From the NCBI RefSeq assembly GCF_028453695.1, contig NC_135780.1, positions 2,294,001 to 2,358,000 of the forward strand: a DNA stretch of 64,000 bases. Direction: 5' to 3'. The notes under the pieces are model-generated. The model was given only the letters and a program-made list of their open reading frames with translations, was not told the origin of the DNA and ran no database searches. Numbering within the stretch: position 1 is the stretch's first letter; each line of letters begins with the position of its first letter. This DNA is from Augochlora pura (Eukaryota; Arthropoda; Insecta; Hymenoptera; Halictidae). Positions 24,891 to 35,226 of this stretch are shown piece after piece. The translations under genes and the position numbers were made by a program.

Positions 24891-26798
24891 GCAATGAGTC
24901 GGTAAAACAGGTGAAGTTAAAAATACCTGAATCTTGCCTGACGAAGGGAAATAGTTTGATTATTTACAATGAATCGCTAGAACGGCCGACGTGAAAAATA
25001 TTTAAATATTCCTGCCAGACGAAAGAAATGATTTGAAACAATTGTATTCTGAATTGTATTCAACAAAACTAATTAGTAGAGAAAAATGGAACAACTAAAT
25101 TACTAGTTACAGTGAAACGAACATTTTCAAAATCGTGTGACATGCTAAGGTCGATTTGCCGGGCTGGATGATTGATTTTAGAAGCGAATCTGGAGCTCGG
25201 GCTTCGCAAATCAGGTTCCAGACGCGAGATATAAAGATGGCGGCGCGGCCCAGGCCGCGAAACTCGCGGCTCGTCCGCGTCAATTCCCGGTGAATTAACA
25301 TTCACGGGGCGCTGATAATTAACTCGTAACAAGTGTCGGGTCTCGATACCCGGTCCCCGCAGGGTCTCGAACCGTGCCGGTCGATAATCTCTATTCAACT
25401 CGGTGACGCGGCACGAGCCAAATTTAATTATCTCGCTGCCGGAGATAAGAATAAACCTTATCGCGTCGAGCTGCCTTATCGATATCGAAACGTCACTTCT
25501 CGTTCCACCGTTTTCACCCACCAGGCTCGATCGAGATTCCCCCGAGTAAATAATGGTTTCGAGGGAAATTGTTTCGAGGAAATTGTTTCGACCGCGAGAA
25601 GTCGAGGAAGCGGTCTGGCAATCGTCGATTCGCGGATCGTTAAAATAGTAACTGTTTACGGTTTCGCGAGTTTGTTTGAACCGTTATCCGGAATCCAGAA
25701 AAGCCAGAAGCTCCCGCGGAGTTTCCGGCATCGATCAGTTATCGATTCGATGGGTTTATCTGATTGTAGGTTCTCTGTTTGTCGTGGCAATATGTCAGCC
25801 ATCAGCTCTTCCGCAAGTTCAATATTTAGCTTGCCGGTGGAGCAGGTGGCTGTTCGAACAGCGGTTCTTCGTTTTTCTTCAACTTTTCCCGTCATTTTTA
25901 GAAGCGACTGGACTGGTTAGGAGAACTCGGGCAAGGGACAGCGATGGCGCTCGATACTAGATGAACCTTGCCCTTTTACGTGTCGCTGTCTTACCCTTTC
26001 GTTTTGCGGCGTTCTAAATTCTTTAAACCCTTGTTATTATTGCATTCGTTTCCTGGCATCCGGCCGACGACGGCGCGAACACGTCGCTTATTGTTAGTTG
26101 TTTATCGATTTTTCCGTCCGGCATCTAGAACACCGAGAGCCGAACAAAACCAGTCCAGGAAGATCTTTTCACCGGAAATATTCGGCATCTTTCGAACCCC
26201 TTCCTTCTCGTCGGTGGCGGACGATATCGTTTAATAAACGTTCTCACGGCAAACAAATATCTGCAGACGAATTTTTAACACGCCGCTGGCAAATATTCTT
26301 CTCGAATGCGATTCCGTGTTCGTTGCCAACGGTTCCCCCTCCAGTCTTATCGACTTTTATCGAGTTTTTTGTTAAGTGCCGCCGACACGAATAATCGCTT
26401 GCTTCGCGCGATCCGGCGAGCTTCTGGTTCGGAGTTCGGCGAAATGGTTGTCCGAATCAAAATTTCGAATAACGAATAATAGATAAACTAGATTTGACTA
26501 ATTTAACAGTATTTTTACTGGACGAGCATCGAGAGGATAATTTGATTCCACGAGGATTGATTCGAAGTGCATTTATTCGTAGCATCGAATAAAATATTCA
26601 CCTTTGTTTGAGTTTTTATTTGCCGAATTCTTGTTGAATGAAATTATTATTATATAGAGATAAAGATAAAGCATGTTTTTTTTCGAAAAGTTATTTAAAC
26701 ACAGTAGAGACATATCCGAAGGATTAATTTATAATATCCGAAATATTCTATTATCGAATAATTTCGTTCAATTTATCCATGACGTAACATTTATTATA

Positions 26799-27049
26799 TT
26801 AACCCTTTGCACTCGAAGCCATTTCAACTGCAAAACTAAAATCATTCTTCTAGCTTCCAATATTTCTATTTTATATGACAAAATTCATTCTATGCATATG
26901 AAATTGGGCCTCGTGGCTCATGTAACAATTACGCTTTCAACAATGTTCTTAAGTCTATTCTTTGCCGTTATCTATAAAAATAATTTTGGAACGCGTTACA
27001 ACAATTTTAAACGGCGTCGCAGAGTCGCCACACGAGTGCAAAGGGCTAA
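26799..27049. mobile_element. TTAA element, family A
   Basis: Left TTAA 26799-26802, right end decayed to CTAA (27046-27049). Termini CCCTTTGCACTCG and CGAGTGCAAAGGG. The right subterminal segment contains a GGCG...CGCC inverted motif next to the terminal repeat. Confidence 0.85.
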
Positions 27050-27144
27050 TATATAAATAATGCAACACCTAGACAATAAAACGTTTGGAAACCAGAATAT
27101 TGTAAAAACAATATTACCATAATGAGAATTTTTATCGTACTATT

Positions 27145-27279
27145 AGGTCGTTCGGAAAGTCGTTTCGTTTTTTTCTTGGTGGAAATGAAACACAATGGAT
27201 TACTAAACAAAAACTATTGCAAAGAATCGAACAAAATTGTTAGCAAACAAGACTTACTATATATGTTGTCCAAATATAT
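27145..27279. mobile_element. Possible mariner 5' end fragment
   Basis: Begins TTAGGTCGTTCGGAAAGTCG immediately after a TA, resembling mariner terminal repeats, and is cut by the GAGCCG element at 27280. No transposase frame is attached, so this is a tentative call. Confidence 0.35.
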
Positions 27280-27661
27280 GAGCCGCCCAGTGCACACATC
27301 GATTAACTCCACTTTTTGAAAAATCTTAAATTTAAGTGTCAAAGCACTTGGTATAGTCATAACTTTTTATATTTATAATAACTTTCCTGAATAATAAAGA
27401 TTAACACCATTAAACGGCAAAATTTTTTTTTTCTTTTTTTCTTTTTAGCTATTCTTTCTTGTTAATTTTATACATTAAATAATATTAATTTTATACATTA
27501 AATTATACGTTAAATGAAAGCTATATCTGTATTTATTCATTCTACATTATATATGTGAATCTATGTTATAACAGGAATTTTAAAAATCAATGTACATCAT
27601 TTCATCGCGTTTCTCGACTTTTTGTTTTATGGAGTTAGTCGATGTGTGCACTGAACGGCTC
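27280..27661. mobile_element. GAGCCG inverted-repeat element, complete copy 3
   Basis: 382 bp. Terminal inverted repeats of roughly 40 bp begin GAGCCG(C/T)(C/T)CAGTGCACAC. A perfect 4-bp duplication ATAT flanks it (27276-27279, 27662-27665). The interior is AT-rich with no open frame, so it is non-autonomous. The 4-bp duplication excludes classical mariner (TA), and the varying target (ATAT, ATGT) excludes piggyBac (TTAA). The superfamily is not identified. Confidence 0.9.
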
Positions 27662-28324
27662 ATATAATGATTATGCAGCTTAAGCGTGAAGTTGGCTGTG
27701 AAAAAATGAAGATCTTTTCTTGGGAAAAACGATATTACTTTTCGAACAACCCAATATTTTATCGAAACAATGACGAATGCTAGTTCGGTGACAAACTGGA
27801 GCGTCTTCGTCGATTGTTCGAAATCGTGGCCAAAGAATGACGAAGTGCATCGAGGCGGGCACGCCAGGAGCTTCTGGATCGTTCTGGCACCGCGTCGAAC
27901 CAGAATCGGAACCAGACGGCGGACATCTTGCGGTTGATCCGCCGTGCCAGAGGATCGTCTGTCGATCGCGTTTCCGCCGCGCCGCGAAACCAGAAAGAGA
28001 ACGGGAACGGTCCGTGGATTCCTGTTCCGTTATCGATCCCGGGTTCCCGGTGTTACACGTACGTGCAGGTGTACTCGGTATCGGTTTTAGTAGAGCCAAG
28101 GGTGGCCGCGGCGACGGACGCGGGCGAGTTTGTTAGCGAGCGGCCAACCCCTGTCCAACAATCTGGAGCACGTGCACCCCTCCAATTATCGACGGAATTC
28201 TGTGTCGCGGCACGTTGCTTCTGCCGCCGGTCAATCTCGGACCCGTAGGCCTCTCTCGTTCGATCTGATAGCTTGCCGGTCCCTCGAAACAACGCCCTTT
28301 TATAAATTAATATAATATAAATTA

Positions 28325-28573
28325 TTAACCCTTTGCACTCGAGCGGCGCCTCTACGGCGCCATTGAAATTGTTATAACACGTTCCAAAATTATTTTTACA
28401 AATATCGCCGAAGCATAGATTGAAAAAATTGTTGAAAGTATAACTGTTATATGAGTCACGAGACTCAATTTCGCACGCATAGAATAAATTTTGTTATATA
28501 AGATGGAAATACTAAAAGTCAGAAAAATGATTTTTGATTTGCAGTTAAAATGGCTTCGAGTGCAAAGGGTTAA
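28325..28573. mobile_element. TTAA element, family A
   Basis: TTAA at 28325-28328 and 28570-28573; termini CCCTTTGCACTCGAG and CGAGTGCAAAGGG. Next to the left terminus lies an inverted motif with two GGCGCC boxes. It ends only 8 bp before the next TTAA element. Confidence 0.9.
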
Positions 28574-28580
28574 TATAATT

Positions 28581-29460
28581 TTAACCCTTTGCACTCGGCA
28601 CGATTCTGGACGCTGGCTACCAGCTGCTCGACGCTATTTTGCGGCGGAAGCGTCCATTTACAAATCCTCATATAATTTAATATAATTTTGGAACCAAGCA
28701 ACGTGTTATAATGGTATTGGACTTATTGAATCAGATGACATCGAGGAATTCGCAGAAAAATCAATATTTTATTGTTTATAATTTTGTACAGTGTGATAAA
28801 TTTTGAGACACTCCCCAATATGCATTGCAGGCATATTAGTGCACGTTTGGCAATAATAATTTGTTTGACGCCTGCCACCAGGTGTGTTCCTGTTGGAACA
28901 AACTATACAATCCCGTTTTCTTTGTCCCACATATGTAGTGCATTGTCTAATCTGGTGTTTTCAAGATATGTGGATGGACGCCTTCTCGATACATGAAAAT
29001 CACCCCTCAACTGGTCAATGAGTGTCTTGACGAGCTTGTGGTGCGTCAATGGCGTTTCATTATTTGTTTGTTGCGAGATCCGATATATTATATAAGAGTT
29101 AATTGCACACATTTCCAACCCCCCCAAAAATAACTTCCTCCACCATTTCAGTGATTTACGGAGGAAACAATACGTCGAAGCGTATTGATCCGCACGTTCT
29201 CGTCTCGTTCTCATCGCGCACAAAACACGCTGACATTTCTTCCATATATCTTAGTAATTTTACTATATTTTGATTCGACTTCTTGTGCCATTTCAAAAGG
29301 AAACTTCAGAGAAACGTGCATGTCTCAAAAAGTTGCGCTGAAATAACTCAATTCTCCGTAATCGCTAATAAACTTTAATGTCTCCTGAGAGGGGACATTC
29401 GAGTGATATGCTAGAATTACGATGTCCCCTGAGAGGGGACAGCCGAGTGCAAAGGGTTAA
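28581..29460. mobile_element. piggyBac-type element with transposase remnant
   Basis: 880 bp between TTAA 28581-28584 and 29457-29460; termini CCCTTTGCACTCGGC and the inverse. It carries the 3' part of a piggyBac transposase on the minus strand, including the RKSLKWWRKLF block, and downstream cysteine-rich coding. At the right end the inverted motif GTC(C/T)CCTGAGAGGGGAC occurs twice, at 29380 and 29424. It is the largest member of the CCCTTTGCACTCG group here and ties that group to piggyBac. Confidence 0.9.
28770..29223 (-). pseudogene. piggyBac transposase C-terminal fragment
   Basis: A minus-strand frame (28903-29223, 106 codons) has RADQYASTYCFLRKSLKWW then RKLFLGGLEMCAINSYIIY, the conserved late part of the piggyBac DDE domain. 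After a frame change near 28905, the C-terminal cysteine-rich zinc-binding domain follows (DCIVCSNR ... YYCQTC ... HIGEC ... YHT). The catalytic Asp residues upstream are absent because the element is internally deleted. It cannot be functional. Confidence 0.85.
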
Positions 29461-29680
29461 TACTAAATCTGCCGAACATTAAAAGTGGCGAACCTGCATC
29501 GATGTATAAGAATGACGAGACTGAATTTATACGAACTTTCTATAATTTTAATTACAATGAATCACTTGGTTCAAGAAATCTAGTTAATCGTTTCTTACGA
29601 AAGGGTAATTTTCTTCGTAATTTCAGCAATTTTCAAATAGATATCGAGCTAGCACTAGAACCACCGAGGCCTAATCGTGA

Positions 29681-30024
29681 TTAACACGTTGAGTGCCACG
29701 GGGTTTTATAACGACTTTCCCGTCAGGCCGCGCGCGCTGGTATCGTGGTACAGCAGTGCGAAGTGCAATATGTACTAGCAAATTAGAATTTACTCGATGC
29801 AAATGTTTAAACATATCAGGGCCATTGTTTCTTATCGTAGTGGAAGATATTTCTGTTTGATGGACATTCATCCAATGCGTTAGGCGCCTCGGCTAACAAA
29901 TAAACAATGTAAATTTTTCAGTTTATTATCATATTTTATACCGTCAGTCACCGACGACTGACGCGGCCTGGACGGAGAGCTCGGTGTCAGTCACCGGCGA
30001 CTGACGCGGCACTCGACGTGTTAA
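29681..30024. mobile_element. TTAA element, family C (CACGTTGAGTGCC ends)
   Basis: 344 bp between TTAA 29681-29684 and 30021-30024; termini CACGTTGAGTGCC and GGCACTCGACGTG. Near the right end, GTCAGTCACCGACGACTGAC occurs at 29943 and, with one change, at 29986, 43 bp apart. A 66-codon minus-strand frame inside is not recognisable. Confidence 0.88.
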
Positions 30025-31889
30025 TACATAGGTGTCGTTTTATAACGAGACTATTTATTTAAACTTTGTAGGACTAGAGATCCTTTTATAATATCAGTAA
30101 TAATATCAGTAATTCGGTAAGAAGTAAATGAGAGACGAGTCATCTTGACATGTTCGGTAATTCCAGTGTCAAACAATCGCGAGAGTACACTGTCGCGAAG
30201 ATCTCGCCGAAAAGCTCACGCTTCCAGCGTAATTTTGTCATTTCGTGCAAGCGGTCCAACAATTTGGTGGTCCACAATACGACAGTGTACCGTGTCGCAA
30301 AACATCGGCCAGAACTGTCTCACTTGGTAGCACGTTCGACGACGCCGGATCACAGGATATCAGTCGACGTCACCGTGCAGGACGGCGTTAATTAAATTCC
30401 CGGCCCGGGCCGGATTAGTCCGGCTGATATGCTAAATATCGCATGGCGTAAGCCTGTAAGCTCCTTATCACGCAGCCGGATGCAGATCGCGGCTGTGCGA
30501 TCGATGCCGAGCGTTCCGACTGGCACGAGTCTCGTTCGGATCGCGCACGTCGACGATGATCGAAGAGTTCGGGCGTCTCGGTGAAGCGAAGGGTGCGGGC
30601 TGAAACGTCACCGGGTACAGCACTGGGATCGATCGCGGTGTTCTGGCAACGGTCCCGTGCCGTGGCCGACGAATTCGCGGCGAAGATTTGTATCGGTCCG
30701 GCACGGAAATCTCGGACAACGAGCGCGGTTCGTTACGCCAAAAGGCCGGAAGGACTCGTCGAAGTGCACGCGTTCCGACTTCGATCGATCGCCGGGCAAA
30801 CGTTTTCTAACCTCGCGATGTACGCGGCGGCTTCGGATGCGGAGAACGCGAGGACTCGCGTCGCTTCTTGGCGCGAGCGCGAAGTTGAAAAAACATCGGA
30901 CCAATTTAGCAGCCATATGTAACCGACGTGTGTAACCGACTATAAATAAAGATCGGTAGTGTGCAACAAGTATTCGAGGATCTCGGTGCGAAAGCTGCGT
31001 GGGAGCTGGCCTTCGGGAACGCCGCGCGCCGTTCGTTCTGCGCGCATAGGATCCAACCGAGATCGAGAAACCTGGCTGTGTCCGATTGCCCTAATCACGT
31101 AGAGATCCTGAGATAGCGTCTCTCCCGGTTGTGGTATCTAGAAACGTGTAGTGTCGCGCTCCGACAGGTCGAACGTTTGGCGTGTCCACGGAGAAACCGT
31201 GTACCAACATGGCCGACGCGCCATCTTCTTGTAGACCGAGAATCGGGCACCGGTACAGAGGTATTAGACACGCAAAGCTCCATTTAATCTTCGAATAATG
31301 AACCATTTTTCACGAGTGTACCATAAACAATGTTTATAACAATTCTCAGCTCTGTTTAGCACTTTTTCAAAAACATATCTTTGAAGACATATCTCGTTAA
31401 CCTTTCTGCTGTTTCTAATATAGCAGCAATTAATTTTATTTAATTGTCGAAAATTGGGTGATTTAGTGAACGTTTTTAAATAGTCTAGGTCAAAATTGAC
31501 TGAGCCTCCGCCTTGCGTGGATTACTATATGCCCAATGCACGTACACTGAGATGGTTTTAAACCGCGACAATCCAAACTGTCGACTAGCTCTGAGCGCGA
31601 CCGATAGAACTCCAGTAGGTATCACGAACACCCACGCACACCAGCACGAGTGGATCGAGTAACGGTAGTCGATAGCGCTGTTTAACCTAACCAATTGTCA
31701 ACGCGTCGAATCGTTCAGTGATTCTCACTCTCTGAGAACTGTGTTCTTTTCTATCATCCACGGTTCCGCGGACATTAACTTTTCCAACCGATCAGCCGGG
31801 GATGAGGAAAAGAATCCAGAAGAATCACTGATCCACAAGATACGCGTCGGTCAGAGTAGCCAGCAGATTTCTCTCGAGAAATAAAATAG
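30025..31889. other. No gene seen
   Basis: CpG-rich sequence at about 30400-31080 with open frames on both strands and no recognisable domain. It could contain promoter or 5' noncoding exons of stoned, but no signal decides this. Confidence 0.35.
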
Positions 31890-32218
31890 TATAGGGTGTT
31901 TATAGATTATGTTACTTTCGAGAAATAAGAGGTTTCCGAGGTTATTTAAAGCAACTGTTACCTTAGCGCAAATGCAATCTGTGGCTTCGTTTACGAGTAA
32001 TCAATGAAAAGGACTGACCAATGGGGAACGAGCTCGACCGACGCGAGGTGCCCAAGCCAATGGAACTGGACTTTGCTCGCGCTCATTGGTCAGTGTTTTT
32101 GTTAATAACTCGTAAACGATGCCGTGAACTGCATTAGCGCTAAGAAAATAGTTGTCGCAAACGATCTCTGGAGTCCCTCACTTCTCAAAAGTAAAATAAC
32201 TATTTGACACCCTGTATA
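31890..32218. mobile_element. Foldback element upstream of stoned
   Basis: Begins TATAGGGTGTTTATAG and ends ACACCCTGTATA. Two diverged inverted arms of about 145 bp each can be aligned: CGTTTACGAGT, TTAGCGC and GACCAATG occur in both arms in inverse order. The duplication is probably TA. It ends about 200 bp before the stoned A start codon, so it lies in the 5' UTR, an upstream intron or the promoter region. Confidence 0.7.
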
Positions 32219-32312
32219 ATAAGAAGAAAACGTATTCGAGTTGCGCTGACCGATTCTCGGTCACTCCGACGGCGTGCAAATCGAACGTTTTTCCTCGGGA
32301 ATCTGATCACAC

Positions 32313-32390
32313 TAACACTGTAAATTGCTGGTTGCAGAGGCCACATAACCTGACATAACCTAACACTGTAAATTGCTGGTTGCAGAGGCC
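32313..32390 (+). repeat. Tandem duplication of a 3' splice-site-like segment
   Basis: A 30-bp block ending GCTGGTTGCAGAGGCC occurs at 32313-32342 and again at 32361-32390 (48 bp offset). Each copy provides a TTGCAG acceptor (AG at 32336-32337 and 32384-32385) just before the stoned A start codon. Either could be the 3' end of a 5' UTR intron. Confidence 0.7.
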
Positions 32391-32418
32391 TCGCGCGACC
32401 CACTGTAGCTCTTAGAGG

Positions 32419-35121
32419 ATGCACAAGCTAGCCAAGGGCCTGAAGAAGAAGAAAAAGCAGAAGAAGGGGAAGAAGGGCGCCGAGGAAGACGAGTTCGACC
32501 CGGAGGAGCTCGAGCGTTATAGGCGCGAGCGGGCGGAGGCCCAGCAGAAGGTCGAGGATACCGGCGAGCAGGCGAGCGCCGCCGGCTCCGACGAGTGGAA
32601 GAAGTTCCAGGCGTTGACCGCCGGGGTCGATTCGATCCTAAAGAAGACCCAGGGCGATCTCGACCGCATCAAGTCGACCTCGTTCTTCCAGCGGAAGCCG
32701 CCGCTAGAGGAGAAGAACAAGAAGAAACGGGAGGGCGAGGACGAGGAGGACAGCCACGAGGAGAGCAGCAAGAAGGGGAATAAGTGGGTTGGTTTCGACG
32801 AGGACGGAAACCCTATCGAAGGCGAGCCGCCAGACTTCGAGGGCGAGGGTAAAGGGAAAGGCGAGAAGCCTTTGGTGACCGAGGACGGATTCGTCGAGAT
32901 CCCGGATGACAACGATGAACAGGAGGACTCCGTCGACGAGGACATCTTCGACACCACTTATGTGGACGTACTGCAGAATATCGATGTGAAGCTAGCCTAC
33001 ATCCCGGACAGTCCTACCGAAGAAGAGGCCGGGGACGATCCGTTCGACACCACTAGCGCGGACAAGGTCTTGAAGACAGTCGACAAGAAAGGCAACAAGC
33101 TAGTCAGCTTAGGCAACGCGGTCGAGGTTCTCTCCGGGCGCATTGACTACGTCAGCACCTGCAAGATCTCGAGGGGCAGGCGGCCCAGGCTTCAACAGGA
33201 CCTTCTGCTAGACGATTTCGACGAGGCGGAGCCGCCGACAGGCAACGTAGTCGCCGAACCGGTCGAAACAGCGAAGACCTTACTGGACGATGACAGCGAT
33301 CTTCCCGATATCCCGGTCGATCTAACCAAGCTTCCTCCAGTTCTACCGAGACCGGTCACCCCGACAGCCAACCAGGAGGCCGCAGCGGAAGCCAAACCGG
33401 TCAACGAGCCTCTCGACATCTCCGAGTTCGAGATCCTCAAAGAGAAGAACATCCTAGAAGAGATCCCGGACCTAGACGACGCGGAATTCGACTTGGAAGC
33501 TGCGCCGGACGTGCCGGTGAAGCTCGAAGAGGCGGAGGATCCTTTCGGCACCAAGGAGCCGGAGGATCTAGTCTTCCAGACTGAGATCGTAGAAGCCGCA
33601 TTCGAAGTTGCCACTTTCGTCGACGAGGAAGACCCGTTCGACACCACCTTCGCCGAGAACATCCTTCCCGGGAAGACAGAGTTGAAGTTCATCGAGAAGG
33701 AATTAGAGGAGCTCCCGGTTTCGGAGGTGACGATATCCTTGACCGATCCTGCTGGCTTGAACAGAGACTACGAGACAGGCTTGCTGTCCGAAAATGGCGT
33801 GCAAGGCCTGCAGCCGACGCAAGACTTGCTAGGAGGATCCACCACCGATCTGAGCCAGCTTGCCGATCAGCCCATCGCTCCCATCGAAGAGATCACCTAC
33901 GTCGATCCGTTCGACACCTCTTCGGTCCAAGAACTCCCACCGGGCAAGACAGAACTGAAGTTCCTCGAGGAGGAGTTGCTAGGAGATCAGACAAAACCAT
34001 CGGCCGTTCTAGAAGACGACGACGACTTCGACCCCAGGAAGGAGGAACAGGTGGTAGCCGCTCCTATTTCCAAGGCCCCGTCGAGACCACCGGTGCCTGT
34101 TGCTCCCGTCGTTCCCGTGGCTCCCACTCAACCGGTCTTCAAGGTTGAGTTCAACGAGGAGGAAGATCTAACCGGGACCCCGGAGCGCGGACGCAGGACC
34201 TCCAGGCCGGAAGTTCTCGAGTTGGCGCCCGCGAAGGCGGTGGCGTTCGAGTTGCCCACTCCATCGAAGAGGCCAGATCTCTTGGCTACCAGCGAAGAGG
34301 AGAAGGCTCTGCCCTCGAAGCCGCTCACGCCGTACTATTCGCAGAAGTCGATCGAGGAGGCGCTGCCGATCGAGGAAGAGGAGGTCGATGTGGACCCGTT
34401 CGACACCAGCTTCGTCGCCAAGGTAGCTCCAGGGAAGACCGAGCTGAAGCTGATCGAGTCCGAATTGTTGAAGCAGGAGTCGAAATTGCCGCACAGCATC
34501 AGCGACCACGATTTCACGCAGAAAAGCGAGACCGGTAGAAGGCAGAGCGATTTCACGGCCGCCTCCGTCAGGCCAGAGGCCCTCAAGTTCCAAGAGGTGC
34601 AGGAGTCTGTTCTGAAGAAGTTCGAGGAGCCGCGGGTGAGACAGCCGCCCAAGAGGCAAGAGAGTCTGCTGGACGCCGAGGTAGAGGTGGACGCGAAGCC
34701 TCTGACGCCTACGATCGGCACAAGAATCGAGGAGGAGGAGTTGTCCTACGAGGACCCGTTCGACACATCGATCGCAACCAACATCCTCCCCGGCAAAGCC
34801 GAGCTGAAGATCCTGGAAAGCGAGCTGCAGCAGATTCAAGAGGAGATCCCAGTGAGACCCACCACCGTCAACTTGACCGCGATCATCGCCACCACGGTCC
34901 CAGAGATCGACGACTTCGATCCGAGGGCCGAAGAAAAGAAGGACCCGCAGGACTTCTTGTGCATCGACGACCAAGGCCCGGGCGACAAAGTCCTGACGCC
35001 CCTGCAGACCAGCAACCCCGCGTTCGCGGAGGACGTGGACCCGTTCGACACCAGCTTCGCCAGCATCGCACATGGCAGGACCGAGCTGAAGCTTCTAGAG
35101 TCCGAACTGATGGACAAATAA
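32419..35121 (+). CDS. stnA: Stoned A, first cistron of the dicistronic stoned mRNA
   Basis: Synaptic vesicle endocytosis protein. A single uninterrupted 900-codon frame. The start is chosen at MHKLAKGLKKKKKQKK, matching the Lys-rich N-terminus of fly stoned A. Acidic region 105-180, then a C-terminal two-thirds built of a repeated module: DPFDT(T/S) followed by PGKTELK-x-(I/L)E-x-EL. Five full modules lie at roughly 408, 502, 689, 803 and 874, with three degenerate ones earlier (DIFDTT, DDPFDTT, EDPFGT). DPF motifs bind AP-2 alpha-ear and related adaptors in this family. DDFDPR(K/A)EE occurs twice. There is no signal peptide or membrane segment. Striking: the only Met after the start is three residues before the end. 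The start context (AGGATGC) is moderate. The stop at 35119-35121 is followed 105 nt later by the stoned B start on the same strand. In Drosophila both proteins come from one transcript, and the layout here implies the same. Confidence 0.94.
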   Translation: MHKLAKGLKKKKKQKKGKKGAEEDEFDPEELERYRRERAEAQQKVEDTGEQASAAGSDEWKKFQALTAGVDSILKKTQGDLDRIKSTSFFQRKPPLEEKNKKKREGEDEEDSHEESSKKGNKWVGFDEDGNPIEGEPPDFEGEGKGKGEKPLVTEDGFVEIPDDNDEQEDSVDEDIFDTTYVDVLQNIDVKLAYIPDSPTEEEAGDDPFDTTSADKVLKTVDKKGNKLVSLGNAVEVLSGRIDYVSTCKISRGRRPRLQQDLLLDDFDEAEPPTGNVVAEPVETAKTLLDDDSDLPDIPVDLTKLPPVLPRPVTPTANQEAAAEAKPVNEPLDISEFEILKEKNILEEIPDLDDAEFDLEAAPDVPVKLEEAEDPFGTKEPEDLVFQTEIVEAAFEVATFVDEEDPFDTTFAENILPGKTELKFIEKELEELPVSEVTISLTDPAGLNRDYETGLLSENGVQGLQPTQDLLGGSTTDLSQLADQPIAPIEEITYVDPFDTSSVQELPPGKTELKFLEEELLGDQTKPSAVLEDDDDFDPRKEEQVVAAPISKAPSRPPVPVAPVVPVAPTQPVFKVEFNEEEDLTGTPERGRRTSRPEVLELAPAKAVAFELPTPSKRPDLLATSEEEKALPSKPLTPYYSQKSIEEALPIEEEEVDVDPFDTSFVAKVAPGKTELKLIESELLKQESKLPHSISDHDFTQKSETGRRQSDFTAASVRPEALKFQEVQESVLKKFEEPRVRQPPKRQESLLDAEVEVDAKPLTPTIGTRIEEEELSYEDPFDTSIATNILPGKAELKILESELQQIQEEIPVRPTTVNLTAIIATTVPEIDDFDPRAEEKKDPQDFLCIDDQGPGDKVLTPLQTSNPAFAEDVDPFDTSFASIAHGRTELKLLESELMDK

Positions 35122-35226
35122 GCCACCTCCGCGTCTCAGTCCACCCTGCTCTCGTAATCTCTTTGCCACCGACGCCATTGGCGCGGCCTCTCGAAAGTAG
35201 TAGCTAGGATTTCATTCTCCGCCACC
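35122..35226 (+). promoter_or_regulatory. AUG-free intercistronic spacer with strong stoned B start context
   Basis: The 105 nt between the stoned A stop and stoned B start contain no ATG, so nothing competes with the second start. They end in GCCACCATGG, a complete Kozak consensus. The spacer shows no splice acceptor near its end, supporting one shared mRNA. It most likely permits initiation by leaky scanning; reinitiation or a separate promoter cannot be excluded from sequence alone. Confidence 0.7.

Larger units (their letters stand above)
19255..26798. other. Long gene-poor stretch
   Basis: No exon with recognisable protein similarity on either strand. Contents: a strong hairpin at 20056-20169; a GC- and GA-rich island at about 21230-22560; imperfect short tandem repeats at 24655-24890; CpG-rich sequence at 23640-24480 and 25200-26400. 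It may hold noncoding RNA or 5' exons of an unseen gene. Confidence 0.35.

Noticed and set aside
27680..28099. A 139-codon minus-strand frame
   Set aside because: No recognisable domain; a plus-strand frame of similar size overlaps it. Not supported as a gene.
34168..35073. A 301-codon minus-strand frame opposite stoned A
   Set aside because: It is the antisense shadow of the DPF-repeat coding region, whose composition suppresses stops on the other strand.
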